Shown piece by piece: positions 11,104 to 23,498 of a stretch of 55,001 nt of DNA. Position 1 is the stretch's first letter. Every line of letters starts with the position of its first letter. The DNA is from Scytalidium lignicola (taxonomy: Eukaryota; Ascomycota; Leotiomycetes), in the NCBI GenBank assembly GCA_002812745.2, contig NCSJ02000288.1:1-55001 (forward strand), in the 5' to 3' direction. The notes under the pieces were generated by a model. The model was not told the DNA's origin. It worked only from the letters and a program-made list of their open reading frames with translations, and ran no database searches. The position numbers were made by a program, and so were the translations under genes.

Positions 11104-14100
11104 ATAAGAATTATAACATTATCCCCTTTTTATCCTAATGTTGTCCTAATACTTAACTAATGACATTGAACAATCTTCATTATTCTGTTAACTATACTTT
11201 TTATCCATAATACCTTCTTACTCTTGAACATATAAGACTTATATTAAACAAGTAGAAAATATAAAATCTTTTGGTTTTCTTATGACTTCTAAATGTAAAT
11301 TCTGTATAAATAACAATTATATTTCTTATCAAGCTAAAAACTCTAACAAATGTTCAGAGTATACTTAAAGAAGTACTTGTTATAATATCTTTAATCCTAG
11401 TATTAACAAGTTAGAATAAGTTTCTTATAAGAAAGATCATCTTAACTTTGAAGAAGAATTTCTCAAAACTTAAATATAATAAATACTTACTAAATGATTA
11501 TACTTTTACAAGCTTTAAAAGCAATTAAAACTCAAGGTTATAAACATAATTCAAAAGAGTACCTTTACTATCAAAGAATTAAAAGAAATAAAAGAAGGAG
11601 AAAGGTTAAAAATGGAAAAACTTAACTCCTTAATCTTTATTAAAAGCTTATCATATCCTCTTAATGAAGGTAAATAACATTCCTTGATTAACCTTTCTAC
11701 ATTAAGTATTAATACTGTTAATCCTTTACTTATCTTGTTAACTTAATTAATTTCTTCTCTTAAGAATCCTTTTTAACTAAAGTTTGATAATAATTCTTTA
11801 CTATCTCTTTAATATTCTTTAAATGTTTAATAAGTTCTTATGAATTATCTAATTCTAGAAATCCTTTTCATTTAATCAAATACTAAATCTTCTTATACTA
11901 GTATTTATAATTTAAGATTTTCTTAACTATTTATTCTTTATTAAGTTATAACTTAACTTTTATACTTAATATTAACAATGTATTCTTAAGTGTTAATTCT
12001 AATAATACTGTATAAAATACAAGATGTATTTTTATAACTTTTGATAACTTTAATTTAATTATTATTAGTTTATAGACTTTTTCAACCTTAAATAGTCTTA
12101 ACTTTACAAAGTTAAGTATATTATTTAATCTTTTTTGTTTATAGATTTTTTTGTCAAAGATAAACTTTATCCNTCCTTTTTATACANTAAGTTTTATACT
12201 ACATTTCTTATTATAACATACTTTTTATTTTTTCNTTTTACAAATTATATTATATCTATTAACTCTATGTATATTTCATATAGTTTCTTTGTTAACTTAT
12301 TAGTTAAGTCAGATAATAATCATAATTCAATACTTATCCAAAACTTATCAAGTTCCTTTTTATAATTCACATAAAATAATATGAATCTTGTAACTTTATA
12401 CTTTGAACTATTATGAGTTAATTATGTTAATATGTTATAACTCTTATTGTTATAACCTGATAAGTACTAGAATAACAGTTTATAAAGGGTCGAGGACTAA
12501 GCAAGAGGTTAAGTCATATAATTAATATAAGTTTACAAGGTTTACTAGTCTAAGTGTTAAACTCATTAGACTAAGTAAAATACTTATATGTTAAGTAATA
12601 ATAATTGTCTATATAAGAACATATTCTTTAAGCTTTAGTTAAAAACCTTATATTCAACTTAAGTTATAACTTTACTATATATATACTTGTTTATTATAAT
12701 TATAAACACCTTACTTTTATATAAACCTAGTAAGAGTGACTAAACTTACTTTATGTGACTATGCTGTAAAACGTCTTGTAACAATATACTCTAGTTTCTG
12801 ACTAAGAGTATCTACTTGTTTATTATTAATTCCTTTAATATATTGAATTTTAAAATTGTATTCTAACAAGATTTCTACTTACTTAACTTGTCTTGTGTTT
12901 AACTCCTTGAATATTATAAAGTACTTTAGATTTATATAATCTGTTAATATCTTTATTTATTCTCTTGCCCTTGTTATATATATCTTCCATTTTCTTAACA
13001 TATCTACTATTATTAACAATTTTTTATTATAGATAAGATAGTTTTACTTAATTAGGTTAAACTTTCTTGAATAGAAGGCAAGTAGCTTTTAACNTTTTTT
13101 ATTTATCTTGTTAACTTAAAATTATACTTAAAGTATAGTTTAATACATTTATTTCAATTTAAACAAGTCTTTTTAAGTTGAAAATTCTAAGACTTTAATC
13201 TTCTTTGAAGGTCTTCTTGATTATGTCAAATACTTCTTATTATTCCTTTCCTTATTTATATAATACATCTTTTTTAGTTAACTTAGTCAATAATAATATT
13301 ATCCTTAAATAGTTTTTTATAAATTTTCAATAATAATTTATAAAGCTTNAAAAAGCTTTATAATTCTTTGATTGTTTTAAGTTTTATTTATTCTTTAATA
13401 ACTTTGGTTTTTTCCTTAATTGTCCTGACTTTATTATATATTATAATATGTTCTAAAAACTATACTTTTGTTTTGTAAAACTCACATTTCTTTAGCTTAT
13501 ATTTAAAGCTTGCTTTTTATAATACTTTGAAAATAATCTTCATATAAATTCTATACTCTTTTAATATCTTTGAATATATTAAGATATTGTCTAGATATAC
13601 TATTATAAACTTCTTTAAGTATTCTTTAATAATCTTATCCACAATCCTTTACATTGTAATAAGTGTGTTTGTCAATTTAAATAGTATGACTAATAACTTA
13701 TATAACTTATACTTAGTCTTGATAATAACNTTTTTATTTATCTTCTTCCTTTATTCTGATAAGGTTAAATACTAACTATAAATCTAGTTTTATGAAGAAC
13801 TTAACACCTTTAAGCTTGTTTTTAGTAATCTTTATTAATAGTAATAAATAATAGTCCTTGATTGTTCCTTTGTTCAAACCTTTATAATTCTTATAAAGCT
13901 TGTCTTTTAGATTATCCAGTTTCTTTATAAATAATAATAATACTCTTACTAAAGAGTTCAACTTCTAGTATAATCCTCTCTTAATTATTCTATTTAACTA
14001 TTCTTTTGTTACTTTGTCTTTTACTGTTGTAATTAAGTATATTAGCCTAAATAATAGTTGAAATCCTTCTTTGAGGTTGATCTTATAATCTTATAATTAA

Positions 14101-16543
14101 CATTTTAACAATGTTAAGTCTTCTAATCTTTCTTTAAACAACTTTATTTATTCTTTATATTCTTCAAGAATATACTTAAGATCTTTATCTTAACTTGACT
14201 GATTTAAAATCAAATTAATTTTTATGTCCTTAATTATAAGTTAACTAGATTTAATCATATAAATAATTTGTAATTTTTCAACCTTTATTACTTTTATTAA
14301 TACCTCTTATAATAAATCTTATAAAAACTTTATAATCTTCTCTTATTAGTTAATCCTTAGATTACTTCCTTATATTTAAGGTATCTTTAAGATTATCTCG
14401 AAGTTCTTAATATAAGTTATATTAAATACTATTTTTTCTTAGTGATTAACCTTAACCTTTATGATTACTAACTTAGTTTTTACTTTAATACTTTTTATTA
14501 TAAAAGAATTATCCACAAGTTTAATTGGATAATTATAATTCTTAACTTAAGTATTTATATTTAATTTTACTATTATATCTAATGTTATAAAATTTCTTGT
14601 AGTTTTAAAATCTATTAATGCTTTAACTTTTTGTCTAATTATTTTAACTTTTAAAAATAATATGTTTTCATTAAGAACTTTAAGTCTTAATCCTCTGGTT
14701 ACTCTTTCTTCTACATCATTAGTAGTTTATCCTTAATTATCTGTTAAGTCTAATAATTATAATCAATTTCTTTATTACTCTTCTTTTACTTCATTTTTTG
14801 TAGTTCTTAAGGTTAATTTTTGGATTTCTCCAACATTTACCTTATTAATACTTAAAATTGTTACTTCTGTCTTAAAATCTGAAAACTCATCTAGTTCTTC
14901 TTGTACTTTTACTTAATAGTTTATAATAAATCTTAGTATTTATTTAATACTTCTTATTAGTAGATTTTTTTTTACNTTAGGATATTATCATTTATCTTAT
15001 GCTCAAATACTTGAATTCTTATTAATAGGCTATATTTCTTTTAAACAAATAAATTAAAAGTTTTCTTATCTAATATTTATTAGTTGAATTTTAATAAATG
15101 TTCTTATTTACTATTCTTAAGTAATCTTAACATTACTTTTTATAATTATAATTTACTTTAAATAAGTATAATAATTTTATAATCTCTTTTAATGATTAAT
15201 ACTAAGTTATTCTAATTATAATATAATTCGTTGGTTATCTTAGTCTTTTATCAAAAGATCTTATTATCATTTCCTCTTAAAAGGTATATAATCTTCTAAT
15301 ATCTTAAATACTAGATTCTAATCTGATAATATGCTTTTAACTAGAGTTATTCCTTAACATTAAGTGTTTTTTCAGTAATATCCTTTTTTAAGTATATTCT
15401 AAGGTTCTTNAAAAATCCTTATACTAAGTATATTGGTTTAAGCTTCTTCATAGCTTAATAATGATAATTCTTGTTTAAGAATACTTATAATACTTATGCT
15501 TATAATTGTTATTTGTTTTCCTTTATCCTTGTGATTACTAGTAAAATACTTTAGAAGTTTACATTTAAAACACAACTTCTTTTTCTTTTGGTTTTTTAAC
15601 TTTTCAAGGTTTTCCTTTTCTAATTACATTAAGGTTTATAAGATCTCCTTATAATTATGATTTCTTTACTTAATTATTATTTTTACTTATAAAGTAAGAT
15701 AATCCTTTCTTGTTTAGTCTCTTTTTATATAATTGATTTCTGATTTTAATATATTGATTAATCAAAGTCTTTAAGTTCAAGACTAATACTCCTTTATATA
15801 GTTTATTATGTATCTTGTCCTTCAGTTCTCTCTTATATTATATAATAAAAGCCTTTTCATTTTAGTTTATCTTAATTGAATATTATCTGAACAAGGTAAT
15901 ATAATTATTAACAATTCTTGTTTGCTTAAGATAATAAAGATGTTATTTTGCATTTTTCTCTTTATCAATGTCTTTAAACAACTTGTTAAGTTCTTTTATA
16001 TATTTATCGTAATTATTAAAGAGTTTTTAAGTTTTCTTGTTAGTTGAATCTCTTGTATAACTAAAGTAATTATTTAAGAATAGTTAAAATTAATTTATTA
16101 TAATTCTTTTAAAGTATAATGTTGTTTATAATATCCTTTGTATGTTGTTTATAAATGCTTGTTTATTCAACATCAGATATATTCTTGTTTGTACTAAGTA
16201 TGCTTTGAGTTTATTCTTATCTTCATAAAAGAAGTCTAGTTTAATTACCTTTACTTCTTCTTTTAACAATTTTTTAACATTACTTATAATAACTGTTAAT
16301 AGTAGTCTAAGTAGTAAAGTTAATAACCTTAATAAGGGTCCTCTTGAAGGTCCTTTAATTATTAATCTTATTAGTAATTTAACTTATACTAAGTTTATAA
16401 CTTTGTCTTCTAAGTTAACTTCTTCACTTAAGCTTTTACTTATTAAACTTTCTTCAGAGTTTTCTTCTAAGCTAATCATTATATCTTTGTTTAATACTTG
16501 TTCAGGTTTAATATAACTTGCTTTTATGTAATAATATTCAAAA
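11104..16543 (-). mobile_element. RIP-decayed Ty3/gypsy gag-pol, copy B (interrupted)
   Basis: Minus-strand element between family 2 LTRs at 16,544-16,861 and 10,801-11,103. Gag-like sequence with a decayed zinc knuckle is near 15,550-15,600. Reverse transcriptase is at 13,776-13,961 (N-Y-K-G-L-N-K), with the catalytic box Y-L-D-N near 13,600. RNase H is near 12,850-12,920. It runs parallel to copy A, but at 12,433-12,783 an oppositely oriented LTR replaces about 880 nt that copy A keeps (about 8,060-8,940). Confidence 0.75.
12433..12783 (+). repeat. Decayed family 2 LTR in reverse orientation, inside gypsy copy B
   Basis: TGTTATAACT..TTGTAACA. The interior is the reverse complement of 16,544-16,861. 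AATAT stands at both edges if the outermost base is shared (12,429-12,433 and 12,783-12,787), which would fit a 5-bp target duplication. The 880-nt loss relative to copy A argues that more than a simple insertion happened. Confidence 0.6.
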
Positions 16544-16861
16544 TGTTATAAGACTTCTTATAACATGATTATATAAGGTAGGCTAAGTTATTCTTATAAG
16601 GTTTATATAAAAGTAAAGTGTTTGTAATTATAATAAACAAGTATATATAGTAGAATTATAACTTAAGTTGAATATAAGGTTTTTAACTAAAGCTTAAAGA
16701 GTATATTCTTATATAAATAAATAAGTATAACCTTGTATAATTAGTATAAACTTAATACCTCTTTATACACTTTATACTACTTGTATAAGTCATGTGACTT
16801 AACATTCTGTTGATTATAAACATTCTATAAGTTGTTATCTAACTCTTATCAAGTTATGACA
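16544..16861 (-). repeat. RIP-decayed LTR, family 2 (copy 3), 5' LTR of copy B
   Basis: Begins TGTTATAAGACTTC and ends AAGTTATGACA. The less decayed relative at 23,113-23,240 shows what its first part looked like before RIP. The gag relic starts just below it on the minus strand. Confidence 0.7.
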
Positions 16862-18596
16862 ATAAGAATCATAATAAATATTATTAATATATAAGTTAAT
16901 AATCTTAAATCTAAAAGTATTAATGTATAATAAGTAAAAATTATATATTAATTAACTTATTTGAAGTTGTTTAATATAATAATAATGATAAATATTAAAT
17001 TAGTAATTTTTTACNTTTAAGGATTTTATATAAAGGTTTAATAACCTTTAAAATAATATTTTCNTTTTATACTTAACTTTATAAGAGAATAAATATAAAA
17101 GTTATAATTTAAGTTTGTATTCGATTAAACATAAGCTTATAATATATTTTATAAATAAATTTTCTTCTTTAACATTATAATTATAATAATTAAAATCAAA
17201 TATTAGTTAATCTTTTAAATTATAAGTAATTAAGTTAGAATAAAGTCCTTTTTAACATTATTATAAGCTTAAACAATTAAACATGATTTTTCAAAAGTTA
17301 AGCTTATTCTAACATTCTTAATTTTATTAACAAACTTGAAATTAAAGATTTCAATGCCTTTTAAAACGAGTAATATAAGTATAACTTCGAATATATTCGT
17401 TTTAAGTAGTTTATTAATTTCCTTACATTAAGATTTCTTAAATTGTTTTGTTAAAAGTATAGTTTAAGGTTTTTATTGTATATAAATTATAATATTAACT
17501 ATTAAAGCTTAAATAATACTCTTTTAAAGTTTATTATAATGTTGTTTAATTAGTTTTTCAAGTATAATTAATGTTAATTAAAGTTAAAGTTTAACTTAAA
17601 TTGTATTCTCATTATATTAAAATTCTTGAACATTTTAAAATTCTTAAACATTATCTTCTTTTAAGTATAATTTTACTATAATACTCTTGAACTCTGTAAA
17701 ACTGTTTAGTAATTATAATTTATAAGTTTTGTTATTCATCTTTAATAGCTTGAATAAGCTTTTTTAGCTTTTAACATGCTTTTCATTGCTTTTATACTAT
17801 ATAAGTACATTTGAATTAAATAATAAGTTATGAATAACCATTGTTAAAAGTTTATTTTGTTAATTTAAAACATCTTATACTTATTTCTAAGTATAATAAG
17901 TTTTAATCTCGTTTATAACCTTCTTAGTTATTATAGTCTATTAAGTTACTGAAAAAGTTAAAGTATTAAATTTTAACATGTAAAAGAATACTTTAAAATA
18001 AGTAAGATTAGTATAAGACTATTAAAGCTTATTATATCATTTATAATTTTAATAGTTATTTATAAGGCTATATTCTTGTTAAGATTAAAAAATTCTTTAA
18101 AAACGATTTAATATGCTTAACATAAAATAACATAATAACATTTAACCTTTTTAATCGACTAATATACTTGTACAAGTATATACTTAATAAAAATACTTAT
18201 TATAATAGTAAAATGCTTGAAATCTTTGTTGATAAAGCTCTTGTTAGTATTATAATTAATTAATTCAAGAAGTTTAAGATAAATATTAATTTAACAAATT
18301 TGTAAAATGTTTTAAACATGTTTTACAAAGATATTCTGTAATTATCAAACAGCTTAAAAGCTTATAACTTTATTAACAATATGTAAAATAAGCTTATTAT
18401 TAATATATATAATGTTAATTAAAATTATATAGTTGAATTTAATATTATCTCAAAAAGTAAACTTGAATCTACTAAGCAATTTATTATGTTTTTAATAATA
18501 ATTATAAAATTAAGTAAAATATTAAAGTACTTTACTATTAACCTTATACTTTAAATGTTCTAAGATTTTCTGTAACCTTTTAACTGATAAGTAATT
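16862..18596 (-). mobile_element. Heavily decayed partial copy of the copia element
   Basis: A+T-rich. Segments align in order with 19,990-21,650, for example the word around 16,925-16,960 (TAATAAGTAAAAATTATATA) with 20,010-20,035. It is more decayed than that copy. No domain is readable on its own; the assignment rests on the alignment. Confidence 0.5.
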
Positions 18597-18953
18597 TGTT
18601 ACAAAACTACGCCATCCAGGTCACTGGATAGCCAAGGGTAAGGTAGATGTTCAGGGACAACGGAAACGTGTGACACGCAAGCAGGCGACTAAGTCAAGGG
18701 TAGGATCTAGTAATGTATTTAGGTTGAACACGAGGAGTCCACTCTCATGTTCCNANAGCNTGCTTATATAGATAATGAAATCCAACTGGACCTCTTGGAC
18801 CCCTCAGGTCCCCTAGGTCCATGGACCCCTTGGACCCCTCAGGTCCCCTGGGTCCTAATCATGTCACGTGATCGTTAGGTTCTCTATATACACTCTGCCG
18901 TGCATCGAGCCTCAGGCCTACACCAATCATCGTGTTACGGTAAACCCGTAACA
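18597..18953 (-). repeat. Intact, undecayed LTR, family 1
   Basis: A 357-bp block with G+C near normal. It starts TGTTAC and ends GTAACA (6-bp inverted ends). Internally a short module of the type GGACCCCTTGGACCCCTCAG is repeated around 18,785-18,860, and there is a CACGTG-type word at about 18,875. It is homologous along its length to 2549-2887. It abuts the 3' end of the copia relic on the minus strand, so it may be that element's 3' LTR. The flanking 5-mers do not match. Confidence 0.8.
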
Positions 18954-21900
18954 GAATAACTTCAAATCCTTCCTTTGTATGATTTTCTATTCTGCTATTT
19001 ACATTGTTATGTTTTACCTATTCTACTACTTCTAATTGTACTTTATTTATATTCAACAATTATTTCAGAATATTAGATGGTTTTCCTTTGATTATAGAAT
19101 TAACTGGATTTGTAATTCCTTTAATCTATTATACTTTAGCAATTTAATATCATTTGTATACTTAGTAAAGGTATATTATGTTAATCATAAACTACTTTTC
19201 TTATGTAGTTCTTAACTTAACAAGGTAATTGTACAATAACCTTGAATTTGTACATATAATTAGTAAGAGGTTGATTTCAAGGATTCCTTTGATAATTAAC
19301 TTGATTATAACTCTTATATTAAATCCATAAGCTATTCTATATAATTCTAAGGCTAAAATACTTTGTATAACCCTTTTATACTTGATCAATGTCTAGTATA
19401 ATGTATTTATGTTTCCTTTCCAGTTTGTAAGTATTATAATATAACTTATTTGTGATAATAAGTCTTTGTTATTTGCAAATAAAGTATTTGTAAAGATTAA
19501 TAATTATAATGTTTTCTTTTTGAGCTTGACAAATTGTATTTCCTTAATAATGTTCTAAATCTGTTATTATAAACGTTTATTCAGTAATTTCATGTCTTCT
19601 TAACTAAGATCAATAGCCTAAGCAACTATTGATAAGTTATATAATGCTTCTGATTAACAAACTGAAGTTATATATACTTCTTGAGTGTATTATACAATAT
19701 ATTACTTCTTAATAATAAGGTTCTAGTATACAATTCCTTATAAGCTTGTTATAATAACTAGTTTCCTGGTTACAAACTGTAAATTAGTATATTAATACTC
19801 TTGAGTAAGTGAAATTCTAGTATTATTCAGTTGTATAATACTCTTATTAAACTTGATTCCTTTGTTAATAATCAATGTTCCATATTCTTTTATTAGAAAA
19901 TTAGCCTTTTTCAATTGTTTTTGCTTGAGTTTAGTAAATTAAGCATTTCTGATGAACAAGGTATTATTAGTTTAAAGCCTTATAACATTAAAAGGTTTAA
20001 TGTTGTATAATAAGTAAGAGTTATATATTAATGGTTTTATAATAAGTGCTTTGACATAATAAGAATAATAAGTCTAGAATTAATGGTTTCCAACTTCAAA
20101 GACTTTGTAAAGTAACTTTATAACTTGTAAGATCAAGCTTTTACAAAGACTAAGTTACTTTATAAGCTTTAAAGGTAATTATACATAGAAATCCTGATTT
20201 AACAAGGTAATAAACTATATATACACTTATGAAATGTCTTATAAGTATAAGCTTATATCTTTGTGCTTTATAATAGTAATACAAAGAATAATATATTAGT
20301 TAACATATTAAATAATAAGTAATTAAGTCAAAACAAGCTTCTTCTTATTGTCCTTATAAGCTTATATTATAAAGTATGACTTTTCAAAAGCTTTTTCAGT
20401 TCTTTTGTTTTTAATTTTGTTTACAAACTTAATGTTGAATATATATATATTATTAAGTATATCTTGAGGGTTTACAGTTTTAAAAACGCCTTTTTCAAGT
20501 AATCTTGATATTTCAACTTAATATAAGGTTATAAATTAAAGTTTTAATTCTTTATCTTATAAGAAAACAATGATTTCAGAGTATTTACAAGGTTTTCCAT
20601 GTTTATGTTTTATAAGTAGTATTGATAGTAAAGTAATAGTTATAATCAACTTATTAAACTCTTCTTAATACTCTTCAGTAATTATAATTTCTAGTTTTAA
20701 CTTTAGTAACTTAATTTTATTAATTCCTTTTATAAGTATAAAGTATAATTTTATAATTATTAACCTAAATAGTATATTCTCATGTAATAGTACTAATACA
20801 TACATTTCTTTGTTTATACTTATAAGCTTATATAACCTTTCTTAACTTCTATTCTAACTTATATTTCTTATTCTTTACATAAGAATATTTGAATTTAGTA
20901 ATAAGTTATGAATAATACTTATATCAAGGTTGTTGTATATATTGATTATGTCTTGTACTTATTGTTTTGCTTTAATTTTGCTGATTTCCTTTATAACCTT
21001 CTTGATTATTATAACTCTTTAGCTAATAGTTAAGGTTAAGGTGTTAAGTTTTGATATGCATAAGTAAGTATTATAAACTAGTAGTATAAAGACAAGTCTA
21101 TTAAGTTCTACTGAATTATTAACAGTTTTAAATGCTATTTGTAAAGTTATATCTTTGTTAAGATTATAGATTTTAACTGTAATTATCTAGTAAATATATT
21201 ATATAAATACATAATATTATTTAACATAACCAATTAAGTTATGAACTTCTACTAAGACTACTTTCAAAGTTGTTCTTATAGTTATAATACTTTGTTAGAA
21301 CTCCTTATTAACAAAGTTCTTTCTAATATTAGTTATAATCTAGTCTGAAGATCTTAAGTAAATGTTGATCTAACAAGCTTATAAAGTGTCTTAAATATAC
21401 TTTATACTTATATTCTAAAGCTATTTACTAGCCTGATAACATGTTCTTTTGTTAATAATATAAAGTATAAGTTTACTATTAATATAAAAGACATTAATAA
21501 TAATAAAGTAGTTAAAGTTAATGTTGTTTTATAAATTGAATTTGAATCTTCTTAACAACTTCTTATAACATTAGTAATAAGTATAGAACTTAGTAAGGTA
21601 TTCTAATATATCCTTGTTAATATTATAACCTGTATAATCTAATATACATTATAATCTAACTATTAATAAATAGTTAAAATGTTTGTGTAAATATTATAAT
21701 TCTATATTAGTCAAAAAACAAAGGTTTTCCTTCAATAAGTCAAAAACAAAAGTATGTAAAGATATATCTTAAAGTAAAAAGTTATAATTAAATTATTATA
21801 TAACTAGAATCCTTCTTTATAAGATAATGAGTAAGTTTGTAAAGTTATTGAAATATATGCTTAATTGGTTTATATCCATTAAGTATAACAAAAAGGGTAT

Positions 21901-23112
21901 AATCAACTTGGTTGTGTAGAATTCAATTTGTTCAATTAGTATATTTACTAGTATGAAACTTATTAAAATTATACTTTTAATTCTGAATTGTATTGTTATT
22001 ATGCCCTTGGTTACAGTATTAAGTGTTATAGTTTAATCTGTTTATTATAAAACTTCAAATTGATTGTAACTAGCTGTAGAATACTTTACAATTCTTGTAT
22101 TGATCAAAATTCTATGAAATTACCTTGAATTATACCTTATTAAGCTCTTTACACTATACACTTCTGTTATAATTGTTATAAAGGTTTTTAAGTCAAGTTC
22201 TCAAGGGTAATTCTTAATTGTTAACACCTTAATTGTTAATTAGTATAAGAAAGTGTTATTAGTTAGTTCTAGAGTAATTAGTATAGTTAATTTTACTAGA
22301 AAACTTTTACATAAGGTAAAGAACATAGTTATAATAAAGAATATAGTTTTAGGTTAGTCAAGTTCTTTAAGATCTGTTTCTAAGTTGTTATAAGCAAATA
22401 AAGTCTTAAAAGTAAGGCTTAACTTGTTTTCCTCAGAGTTATTTCCTTTGTAATTAATAATATATTGTTTAAATCATTTGTTAAAATGTTGTTTAGAATT
22501 ATAAACATTAAAGCTAAATTTACTTATATTTCTAGCTTTAAAATGTACTTTCTCTACATCTTATTCTTCTTGTAAATGTTTTTATAATTAGTATCCTTTT
22601 CTTTTACATACAAAGTATCTTTTTTATATCTAGGAATATAAAGTAATATACTTGAGGCCTTGTGAATTAAATTGTTAACTTATTCTATGATTAGTATAAT
22701 AATAATAGTTTGTAAAGTAGGTTTTATTATTATGTTCTTGTTCNTTTTTCCNTTTTTATATAACATAATAAACAAGTAGAGTTTGTTGATAAGTTATCTT
22801 AAATCCTTTAATAAGTTTGAAATAGTATATTTATATGCTGGAGATCCTTAACAAGTGGTAATCAACTTCTTATAAAGAATATTAATTATCTTATAAGCTG
22901 GTTAAAGGCTATATTAAAGTTCTTAAAGCTTGTTAATAAGCAATTGTACATTCTCAAGCATTATTTTCTTAAGGTTTATAACTGTGATTAAGGCTAACAT
23001 TATGCTTTTCTATTCAGTATAGATTTAACAATAATATAGAAGTCCTTTGTAAAAGTTGTATAAATAAGTATATATCTCTTTGAATGTACGTTTGACAAGG
23101 TTATTAATGTTA
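18954..23112 (-). mobile_element. RIP-decayed Ty1/copia retrotransposon
   Basis: Minus strand. Near 22,480-22,620 there is a decayed gag zinc knuckle of the fungal copia type (C-x-R-K-G..K-H-x-Q-E-E). At 19,201-19,389 is the RNase H region (A-L-E-L-Y-R-I-A-Y-G-F then I-C-T-N-S-R-L-L-Y, compare A-E-L-Y-x-x-x-x-G-F..C-T-D-S-x-S-L-Y). A N-P-V-N-S-I-I-K-G-K tail follows near 19,100 (consensus N-P-A-D-A-M-T-K-S-K). About 4.1 kb, the usual internal length. The frame is broken throughout. Confidence 0.7.
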
Positions 23113-23240
23113 CAGGACTACCTACGGCACGGTCATGTAGGGTAGGTCTAGTCACTCTCGTAGGGTTTATGTAGAAGTAAGACGTTTATAGTTATAGTAA
23201 ACAAGTATATATAGTAGAGTTGTAACTTAGGTTGAACATA
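23113..23240 (-). repeat. Undecayed fragment of a family 2 LTR
   Basis: Starts TGTTACAGGACTACC and keeps G and C. It aligns with 16,544-16,670: AAACAAGTATATATAGTAGA is identical in both, and the remaining differences are largely transitions. It is cut after the word GTTGAACATA by the G+C-rich island at 23,241. Confidence 0.65.
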
Positions 23241-23496
23241 GACTGGCCGGACCGTTGCATTGGACCGTGGTCCCGTCCGGACGAGACCGTAAGCCACACG
23301 GTTCGGTCTCAAGGTTTTGAGANCAAACCGTGAAACGGTCCCCACTTTTGTTGTCAGACCAAACCGTAGTCTCACGGTCTGGTCTCAAAATTTGNNTCAG
23401 ACCATGGTCTGTACNGTCNGGACTGTACAGACCACGGTCTCGAAACGGTCCCCACAAAACCCACGGTCTGGTCCGGTCTGGACTGATCGGCTAGTC
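23241..23496. mobile_element. G+C-rich palindromic element (MITE-like)
   Basis: A 256-bp G+C-rich block inside A+T-rich DNA. Its ends are weak inverted repeats (GACTGGCCGGACC and, reversed, GACTAGCCGATCA), each flanked by TA (23,239-23,240 and 23,497-23,498). Inside is a 20-bp inverted repeat at 23,399-23,418 and 23,421-23,440 with one mismatch and one N. AAACGGTCCCCAC occurs twice, and variants of GACCGTGGTC or GGTCTGGTC recur throughout. Overlapping open frames are by-products of the repeats. TA flanks would fit a Tc1/mariner-type MITE, but no transposase is present. Confidence 0.55.
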
Positions 23497-23498
23497 TA

